Source: Nonomuraea sp. NEAU-A123
Lineage (GTDB): Bacteria > Actinomycetota > Actinomycetes > Streptosporangiales > Streptosporangiaceae
DNA length: 64,000 nucleotides
Direction: 5' to 3'
Assembly: GCF_018603905.1 (NCBI RefSeq)
Contig: NZ_JAHFZZ010000034.1
Coordinates: 1 to 64,000, forward strand
A model generated the notes under the pieces. That model was not told where the DNA came from. It ran no database searches and saw only the letters and a list, made by a program, of their open reading frames with translations. A program made the translations under genes and the position numbers. Of this stretch, positions 58,481 to 64,000 are shown piece by piece (position 1 is the stretch's first letter; each line of letters begins with the position of its first letter).

Positions 58481-59173
58481 TCAGGACCACCAACGTTGCA
58501 CCATTCCAAGCATGGGATCGGAAAGCCAGTTGACAACAAAACCAAGCAAAAACGCCAGGACCAGAAAGATGATTTGCTGAATTAGCCCCGAGCGGCGATT
58601 TCCAGTAAACTGCTTTCGCAATACCTTGTTAAGCGCCTCGACTTGTTCCGGAGTTAGCGAGGCAAGCCGCTCCTGACCATCCACCTTTTCGCTGAGCTCT
58701 TTGAGTGCAGCCAGCCGCTCTTCGAGATAGAGTTCAAGCTCACGCGATACCTCTTGCGCCTCGCGAACCATGGTCTGCAACCCCTTGGCTCGCTGTGTCA
58801 ATATCGACTCGCGCCGCTTAACCCGCTCTTTTCGGCGAGCCAACAGTGCAGAAAGTCCCGAGAATGCGCCCCATCCAAAAGCGCCGACGACCACGAGCCC
58901 TACAGGGACCCCAAAAAGTACCCACCCAAAGTACTGGTCGAATAACTTATCGAACTCTGGCCCCTCCGTGGCATGGCCCGTCGCCCATGCCCAAATTAGG
59001 ATGATAAGCGGCGCGCCGAGGAAAAACCACGCGGCAATACCGCCGCCCCACCACCAGCCCTCACTGCTACTTCCATCCGAAGAGACGACTTCGGGATTCT
59101 CACTAGGCGCATCCGAGGACGGAGTCGCCGACGAACTGCCAGACGGACGCGCTTCGTCCGGGGATGAAGTCAT
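58481..59173 (-). CDS. Low-GC membrane protein inserted in the tail operon (moron-like)
   Basis: 230 residues. The N-terminal 35 residues are Ser-rich and disordered. Two TM helices (IAAWFFLGAPLIILIWAWAT and GWVLFGVPVGLVVVGAFGWG) lead to a basic coiled coil (ESILTQRAKGLQTMVREAQE, ELYLEERLAALKELSEKVDG), and a last TM helix (QQIIFLVLAFLLGFVVNWLS) closes it. It interrupts the usual order distal tail - tail fibre, has clearly lower GC than its neighbours and its own leader, so it looks like a moron: a cargo gene expressed from the prophage. Superinfection exclusion or defence is possible but unproven. Function unknown. Confidence 0.65.
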   Translation of the reverse strand: MTSSPDEARPSGSSSATPSSDAPSENPEVVSSDGSSSEGWWWGGGIAAWFFLGAPLIILIWAWATGHATEGPEFDKLFDQYFGWVLFGVPVGLVVVGAFGWGAFSGLSALLARRKERVKRRESILTQRAKGLQTMVREAQEVSRELELYLEERLAALKELSEKVDGQERLASLTPEQVEALNKVLRKQFTGNRRSGLIQQIIFLVLAFLLGFVVNWLSDPMLGMVQRWWS

Positions 59174-59292
59174 TCCTATAGAATGCGGCCCGCAACAGCC
59201 TGCGACAAGCCGACTCTGTGAGATGTCATTCAGGCGTGGTGATTGGGAATGCCGCTGAGTTGTCCTGGTACGGAACGTGCAAGATCACCGGG

Positions 59293-60162
59293 TCACAGGA
59301 AGGCGCGCTTCGCCTGGATCTCCGCCTTTGACGAGGCGCCCGTGCCCGTGGCCGATGTGGAGACCAGTACCGCGCGGGAGAACGGATCGGCCACCGCAAC
59401 GGACGGCGTCAGATGGAGCCACCGGAACTGCGAGCCGGGACCGATCGCGTCGATCTCCCCCGTCACGTCGTTCCCGGCGGCCAGGTCCCACGTATCCGTG
59501 GTCACGACTGCGGCTTGCATCCGGCCGCAGTCAATCAGCAGCCGCTCCCCCGCCAGCAGACCACCCGGACGCAGCGCCCAGCCGCCGGTGGCGACGTCTC
59601 CGATGGACGGTTGCACGGCCGGGCCGGTGAACCGTAGCAGCGCGTCCGTGATGGGCCCGGTCGAGTTCGCGAGCGTGGTCACCGGTTGGGCGAGCTGGTT
59701 GGGCGCGCCCGTCCAGGTGGACTCGGATTCGTCCCGCCATAGCGCGCCCGGCACCTCGACTACGGCCGTGAGCCGGGCGGTCGCAGCACCGGTATTGACC
59801 TCCGGCTCGGACGCGGCGGTGATCGTCACGTCGGCGACGCGCACGAGGTTGCCCGCCTGGTAGCGCAGCTTCATCAGCCGGTGCCGCGTGCCGAGGAGCG
59901 CCGACAGCGCCTCCAGATTGCGCTCCATCTGCTCGTAGCCGCCATCCGCCCCCGAAGGAGTGGCCGACGCGACCTTGAACGTTAGGCCGAACGTCGTGGC
60001 CTCCAGGTCGAGACCGACAACCGGGATGTCACCGTGCCTGCCCGGCACGCTGACCTTCACGGCCCGCGCGCCGGGCAAGGGCCTGCGCTGTGTCCCCTTC
60101 TTGGTCCGCCAGCAGCCGGCCGGGTGGTCCAGCGGCACTCCGTCGAGTGAATAGCTCGGCAC
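59293..60162 (-). CDS. Phage distal tail protein
   Basis: 289 residues, placed directly after the tape measure gene, where siphophages encode Dit. The start PSYSLDGVPLDHPAGCWRTK with VKVSVPGRHGDIPVVGLDLE fits actinophage distal tail proteins with an N-terminal beta domain. The C-terminal part (IDCGRMQAAVVTTDTWDLAA) is galectin-like. GTG 60162 lies four bases before the tape measure stop position, giving near overlap. It forms the ring joining tail tube and tip. Confidence 0.75.
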   Translation of the reverse strand: MPSYSLDGVPLDHPAGCWRTKKGTQRRPLPGARAVKVSVPGRHGDIPVVGLDLEATTFGLTFKVASATPSGADGGYEQMERNLEALSALLGTRHRLMKLRYQAGNLVRVADVTITAASEPEVNTGAATARLTAVVEVPGALWRDESESTWTGAPNQLAQPVTTLANSTGPITDALLRFTGPAVQPSIGDVATGGWALRPGGLLAGERLLIDCGRMQAAVVTTDTWDLAAGNDVTGEIDAIGPGSQFRWLHLTPSVAVADPFSRAVLVSTSATGTGASSKAEIQAKRAFL

Positions 60163-60163
60163 C

Positions 60164-62536
60164 TCAGATCACTCCCATCGCGCCGACGTACTGGAGCGAC
60201 CGGTTCACGGACACGCTGGTAGGTTCGGCCTGCGGGTAGTAATTGGTCACGTTCACCACCGTCCGCGACAGAGCGCGCCCGCCGCCGATCCCGTCCGGGA
60301 CGGTCACCCCGGGCATCGACAGGTCCGGCATGGCCGTCCGGGTCGCGAGCGTGGCCACCTTCTTCAGCGAAGAGACGACAACCCCACGGCTCTTATCAAC
60401 GCCGATCGACATGCCTTGCATCATGAAGGCTCCGATCTGGGCAAACACCTTCGACGGAGACTTGATGCCGAGCGCGTCCTTGGCGCTCTTGACGATGTTG
60501 GCGAAGAAGTTGCGGACGTTGTTGTACAGGCCGCTGGCCAGCGACTGGAGCTTGTTCCAGAAGCCGGATACGACGTCCTGGGCGATGCCCGCCATGGTCG
60601 GGCCTATGGACGACATCGCGTTTTTGATCTTGCCTGGCAGGTCGCGGAACCAGCCGACCAGAGTGGTGCCGATCCACTTGCCGATGGCGTTGACCATGTC
60701 CGGGATGATCGAATTGCCGACCAGGACGTTGTACATCCACTGGAAGATCGCGACGCCCTTTTCGATCACCGGCTTGATCAGGCCAACGACCTCGGCCACC
60801 TTCGCTCCGAACAGAGCGAACCCGACTCCGAGCTTGATCAGCATGGGCAGGATGGGGACCAGGGCAGGCAGCACCTGCTGGATCGCCATGACCGCCAGAT
60901 CGGTCAAAATCGGAAGAACGGGCAGCACCGCCTCAGCTAGCTTCACAAAGGCAGGAACAAGCCCATTGAGCAGCGAAGGGATCAGATTCAAGATCGGCGG
61001 CAGGAGTTGCTGCACGAGCACGCCCGCAATCTGACCGAAGGACGCATAGATCGGCGCCATAATCGGCCCAAGCTGCGACAAAGCTGACGAAACGGATGAA
61101 AGGGCAGGTTGCAGGGCATCCGCCAAGGCGCTGATCACTGGGCCGAGCACGGCCGACAGATTGGTCAGCGCGATACCGAGGACCTGGCCTACGATCCCCG
61201 CTAATTGCGCTACCGCAGGTAGAAGTGGCGCGAGCGCTGTAAGCGCCGCCGACAGCCCTTGGCCGAGCATTAGCAGTCCCGCCTGCAGCTCAGGCGATGC
61301 GAACGCTTGTGCGAGCATGCTCGCGACCATGGTCAGCCCCGGACCAAGAGCGGACAGGGCCGGCCCGAGCGCCGACACCGCAGAGGCGAGCCCAGGACCC
61401 AGCGCCGTCGCGATCGAGGCTACGCGCGGCGCGACCAGCGCCAACGCGCCCCCGAGCGCCCGAAAGATCGGCATCAAGGCGCTTCCGACCTGCGACAACG
61501 CGCCGAAGATCGCAACCAGCGCCTTCTGACCCTCCGCGCTCGCCAAGAACGCATTGAGCTGATCGAGGAGCTGGCCGACCACGCCCAGCGCCCCGGACCC
61601 GCCCGTAGACATCGCCGAGAAGATCGACTTGACGATGCCAATCACGTCACCGCCGACCTGGCCGAGCTGCTTGAATACCTCCAACGCGCCCTGCATCCAT
61701 CTAAAAGCGCTACCGCTATTAGCGGCGTTAGACAGGAACTCTCCGAACTTCTGGGCCACAGAAGCGATGCCGGGAGCCAGCCCGGACGAGAAACTGGCAC
61801 CGACCACCGCGATGTCGCGGAAGCCCGCGAGCACCGGCTGGATCGCGGGCTGCACCGCAGCGACGGCCGACCGCAGTGCCCCGAAGATCGTCGAGATCGC
61901 CGACACCGTCGCCGACGAGGAGGCAAACCGAGCCGCCTCTGCTCCGGCGAGACCGAACTCTCGCGCGACGCCCTGCATCCCGGATCGGAGCGGCCCGACA
62001 ACGGCGTCCGCGACGGCGCGGATCTGGCCAGCCAGCGGAGCGAAGAAGGCGTCCTGGACGGCGGACCTCAGCCCGTCGACCGCAGGCTTGACCGAGTGCA
62101 GTTCACGCGCGGCAGCCTGCGCCGCAGGTGAGAGCCTCTGCAGGCTCTCCTCGAACTTTTTCGGATCATCGCCCAATGCCTCCTTGAAGGCGTCGTCGAC
62201 GCCGAGCAATGCGACCTTGAGGGTGGCCATCGCGCCAACGCCCAGCGCTATCGCACCCGGCAGAGCGGCGATGATGCCTCCGGCAGGGGCCAGCGCCGCG
62301 GCGAAGCCGACTGCTGTCTGCGCGGCTGCGGCCATCGAGGCCGCCAGGGTGGCCGCCTTGAGCGCTGCGCCAGTGAACTGGACACCCATCGATCCGGCCG
62401 ACTTGGCGAGCCCGCCCACGTCTATGTCGATCTTCTTGGCGGCGTCGCGCATGAAGGTCATGAACCGGCGGACAGCGGTTGTGCCCCGGTCCTTCACGTC
62501 GATCGTCGCGAACAACTCGCCGACATTCAGCGCCAC
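60164..62536 (-). CDS. Phage tape measure protein
   Basis: 790 residues, almost all helical, with long hydrophobic Ala/Gly/Leu-rich runs (AATLAASMAAAAQTAVGFAA, LPGAIALGVGAMATLKVAL, SKVFAQIGAFMMQGMSIGVD). The position between the frameshifted chaperone pair and the distal tail gene is the standard siphophage order. Length of about 790 residues suggests a tail of roughly 110-120 nm using the usual 1.5 angstrom per residue rule. The segment GIKSPSKVFAQIGAFMM is a typical end motif of these proteins. GTG start with AGGAGG about ten bases upstream. Confidence 0.88.
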   Translation of the reverse strand: MALNVGELFATIDVKDRGTTAVRRFMTFMRDAAKKIDIDVGGLAKSAGSMGVQFTGAALKAATLAASMAAAAQTAVGFAAALAPAGGIIAALPGAIALGVGAMATLKVALLGVDDAFKEALGDDPKKFEESLQRLSPAAQAAARELHSVKPAVDGLRSAVQDAFFAPLAGQIRAVADAVVGPLRSGMQGVAREFGLAGAEAARFASSSATVSAISTIFGALRSAVAAVQPAIQPVLAGFRDIAVVGASFSSGLAPGIASVAQKFGEFLSNAANSGSAFRWMQGALEVFKQLGQVGGDVIGIVKSIFSAMSTGGSGALGVVGQLLDQLNAFLASAEGQKALVAIFGALSQVGSALMPIFRALGGALALVAPRVASIATALGPGLASAVSALGPALSALGPGLTMVASMLAQAFASPELQAGLLMLGQGLSAALTALAPLLPAVAQLAGIVGQVLGIALTNLSAVLGPVISALADALQPALSSVSSALSQLGPIMAPIYASFGQIAGVLVQQLLPPILNLIPSLLNGLVPAFVKLAEAVLPVLPILTDLAVMAIQQVLPALVPILPMLIKLGVGFALFGAKVAEVVGLIKPVIEKGVAIFQWMYNVLVGNSIIPDMVNAIGKWIGTTLVGWFRDLPGKIKNAMSSIGPTMAGIAQDVVSGFWNKLQSLASGLYNNVRNFFANIVKSAKDALGIKSPSKVFAQIGAFMMQGMSIGVDKSRGVVVSSLKKVATLATRTAMPDLSMPGVTVPDGIGGGRALSRTVVNVTNYYPQAEPTSVSVNRSLQYVGAMGVI

Positions 62537-62572
62537 CCGGGTCTCACCTCCTGGGATCTCAGATGACTCGCT

Positions 62573-63264
62573 TCACTGCCGTCCCTCGCCGGGGTCCAGC
62601 GCGCGGGCCAGGCGCGAGTCACACGTCAGCAGCCCGTGCAACCGCGTCCGCAGCCACCGCCATGACCGGGCGCGCAGCACGCCAGGCTCGCCGAGGTCGA
62701 TGCCGTACACCTCGTGTAGGTCGGGCTCAACGAGCGCCCAGCGCGTCAGGATGTCGTGCCACGAGACGGTGCGGCCTTTCGAGATCGAGAGGCCGTCGTC
62801 CGGGTCGTAGTAGTCGTGGAGCCCCGTGATCGGGTCGATTTCACCGCCGCCGCTGCCGCTCGACGTGTCGCCCGGTTCGGGGCCGGTGCTTCCCCCGCGC
62901 CACCCGAGGCCCAGATCTTCGCGGCCGCGTCCTTACCGGCCGCGACCCACACCAGCGCGGTCGCGCCGATGTGCTGGACTTTCGGCCACGACACGCCGTC
63001 CGCGCGCAGCTCGTCCCACACGGGCCCGAGGATGCGCTGGTACAGGTCGCGCTCCTCGTCATCGTTCAGGACAACCTCGGCCAGCTCGTTGAGCTTGGGG
63101 TCGTCCACCGCCTCCCCCTGCTCGGCCTGCAGGCTGGCGTGCATGAGCCGCTGGCACAGTAGACCGACCTCGGCGTCGGGGGCGGGAACGATGTACCACT
63201 TCCCGCCGACCGGGAGCCGGAGGTTGTCGTCGAAGAACTCGTCGAGATCTTGGAAGGTGGTCAC
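62573..63264 (-). CDS. Tail assembly chaperone, G-T fusion made by -1 frameshift
   Basis: The G protein (62746-63264, 172 residues, GTG start overlapping the major tail stop) begins TTFQDLDEFFDDNLRLPVGG and contains DPKLNELAEVVLNDDEERDL. If ribosomes slip -1 at GGGGGAA (62890-62896), translation leaves the Ala/Thr/Arg-rich zero frame and continues as STGPEPGDTSSGSGGGEIDP, then SWHDILTRWALVEPDLHEVY and RARSWRWLRTRLHGLL, stopping at 62573. That second part is a typical tail chaperone T domain, absent from any independent start. Both products help assemble the tail tube around the tape measure. The product without shifting stops at 62746. Confidence 0.82.
62890..62896 (-). promoter_or_regulatory. 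GGGGGAA -1 programmed frameshift site
   Basis: The heptamer G-GGG-GAA lies in the zero frame as the last G of GCG, then GGG, GAA, the canonical X-XXY-YYZ arrangement. A shift of -1 joins the two halves of the tail chaperone. No other slippery heptamer is seen nearby. Confidence 0.8.
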
Positions 63265-63737
63265 GGGGTGGTCACCGGGTTCTTGATCTCGACCGGAGCG
63301 CCCTGACCCAGCAAGGTGAAGTCGAACGGCTCCAAGTCGGTCACCGAACCGCCCTTGGTGAACTCGGACACGGTGCACACGCCCTCGTAGGCGTCGTTCG
63401 CGCCGTCGCGGCGGTACCACCTGACCTTGATGTTCGCGCCGAAGCCGACCTTGCGGGCGGCCTGCCGGATGGCCTCCTGGCCGGGGTCGGCGGTGAACGC
63501 CGCAGCCTCGGTCCGCTTGCGGCGGCCCTCTGCCTCGATCTGCCACGTCCGGCCGGTCACGACGGAGGAGCCCCAGCCCTCTTCGTCGTCGAAGTCTGAG
63601 TCCTCTTCCGTGTTGTCGTCGGTCGTCTCCTGGAAGCTGGTCAGGCCCTTGACCGGGAGCCAGGTCGGGTTCGCGGGGTCGGCTCCGGTGCCGACGTCGA
63701 GCTTCCAGTCCTTAGCGAGCAGGCTTCGCAGCGCCAT
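63261..63737 (-). CDS. Phage major tail (tube) protein
   Basis: 158 residues from ATG 63737, with AAGGAG six bases upstream. Sequence begins ALRSLLAKDWKLDVGTGADP and continues FQETTDDNTEEDSDFDDEEG, VTGRTWQIEAEGRRKRTEAA and GSVTDLEPFDFTLLGQGAPV, typical of actinophage tail tube proteins. Position just before the chaperone pair and after the terminator end fits the standard order. The stop overlaps the chaperone start (GTGA). Confidence 0.82.
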   Translation of the reverse strand: MALRSLLAKDWKLDVGTGADPANPTWLPVKGLTSFQETTDDNTEEDSDFDDEEGWGSSVVTGRTWQIEAEGRRKRTEAAAFTADPGQEAIRQAARKVGFGANIKVRWYRRDGANDAYEGVCTVSEFTKGGSVTDLEPFDFTLLGQGAPVEIKNPVTTP

Positions 63738-63766
63738 GATCACTCCTTAAATGGGCATGTCAAAGC

Positions 63767-63790
63767 GCCAATAGCGGTAGCGCTATTGGC
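63767..63790. terminator. 10-bp hairpin before the major tail gene
   Basis: GCCAATAGCG (63767-63776) and CGCTATTGGC (63781-63790) pair perfectly around GTAG. It lies between the tail terminator end and the major tail gene; without a T-tract it may attenuate or protect mRNA rather than stop transcription. Confidence 0.5.
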
Positions 63791-63800
63791 AAGGGTGAGG

Positions 63801-64000
63801 TCACACGTCGCGGTGCGGCGACGGCCTATGAACCATCAGGTCGAACGAGTCGGCTCGCTCCCAACGACCGCTGGAATCGCGGCCGAGTGGAGCGACCAGT
63901 GTCCGGCGCGCGAGCAACACGAGTACGCCTGTCGAGAGCGTCACGTTGGCCAAGCCGTGGATCGCGTCGAACACGCCGTCCGCCAGGTCGTCCACGACCC
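63801..64000 (-). CDS. Phage tail terminator/minor tail protein, C-terminal end (partial)
   Basis: Frame open to the window edge. The visible 64 residues (DDLADGVFDAIHGLANVTLS, then TGVLVLLARRTLVAPLGRDS) are soluble and helical at first, beta-like later. Position directly upstream of the major tail protein gene matches the tail terminator or head-tail joining protein. Too little is visible to name the family. Confidence 0.5.
   Translation of the reverse strand, partial: VVDDLADGVFDAIHGLANVTLSTGVLVLLARRTLVAPLGRDSSGRWERADSFDLMVHRPSPHRDV

Noticed and set aside
58293..58560. Plus-strand coding-like fragments near the low-GC membrane genes
   Set aside because: Short runs such as PPEFDADDLLAERLTAAAI look protein-like but are split by stops and overlap the end of a minus-strand gene. 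Possibly a relic.
1..64000. tRNA, rRNA, CRISPR arrays, riboswitches and insertion sequences
   Set aside because: I looked for cloverleaf-like repeats, repeat-spacer arrays, transposase motifs and glycine or SAM riboswitch signatures and saw none convincing. A covariance-model search could still find a tRNA at an element border.

Overview
The window is high-GC actinobacterial DNA. It uses many GTG starts, has tightly coupled gene ends (ATGA, GTGA and TGATG overlaps), and carries a mycothiol-type formaldehyde dehydrogenase, a WhiB-like protein, an ECF42 sigma factor and an AICE-type TraB. A filamentous Streptosporangiales-like actinomycete fits best, but the sequence alone does not fix the genus.

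1-5.2 kb holds the end of a Ser/Thr kinase, a secreted beta-propeller/Ig-like protein, a decayed small gene, and a YCII-domain protein overlapping its ECF42-type sigma factor. 5.3-23.3 kb is a nearly complete choline/glycine betaine catabolic block: choline oxidase/dehydrogenase (GMC), betaine aldehyde dehydrogenase, a ProV/fused ProW-ProW/ProX importer, a Rieske oxygenase with its ferredoxin and reductase, dimethylglycine oxidase, S-(hydroxymethyl)mycothiol dehydrogenase, formyl-THF deformylase, an FdhF/YdeP-type formate dehydrogenase and an IclR regulator. The Rieske enzyme and the oxidase remove methyl groups, and the released formaldehyde, methylene/formyl-THF and formate are handled by the C1 genes. 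Related palindromes around GTTGCGTAT recur in front of the transcription units and are probably IclR operators.

23.6-27.5 kb is a three-gene operon that I regard as the most interesting part: a Nudix-winged-helix regulator, a 5'-methylthioadenosine/SAH-nucleosidase-like enzyme with a C-terminal tail, and a four-TM protein. The last two share a short RHIM-like, amyloid-type motif (VGVQ[V/A]GVVHGDV). This looks like an undescribed nucleosidase/membrane conflict or cell-death system.

27.56-35.5 kb is an actinomycete integrative and conjugative element (AICE) fragment. It begins beside remnants of a DUF3224 gene and an acyl-CoA dehydrogenase 3' end, then has tandem decamers, an excisionase-like protein, the TraB/FtsK translocase, Spd-like membrane proteins, a DUF2637-HTH protein, a WhiB-like protein and a divergent GntR regulator with a palindromic operator. 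Neither integrase nor replication initiator is present. 35.6-48.7 kb is cargo or chromosomal sequence: an NPCBM protein of lower GC, an XRE + HD pair, a GPP34 protein, an APC transporter + GNAT pair, a NYN-cold-shock fusion, and a small-molecule-like operon (methyltransferase, DUF2156/GNAT, PhyH dioxygenase, ABM monooxygenase, SHMT).

48.9-64 kb, all on the minus strand, is the late tail and lysis region of a siphophage-like prophage. In transcription order it runs: tail terminator end, major tail protein, tail chaperone with a -1 frameshift at GGGGGAA, tape measure, distal tail, a membrane-protein insertion, two tandemly duplicated large tail proteins each followed by a companion gene, coiled-coil proteins, amidase and holin. 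Head, terminase and integrase genes are not in the window.
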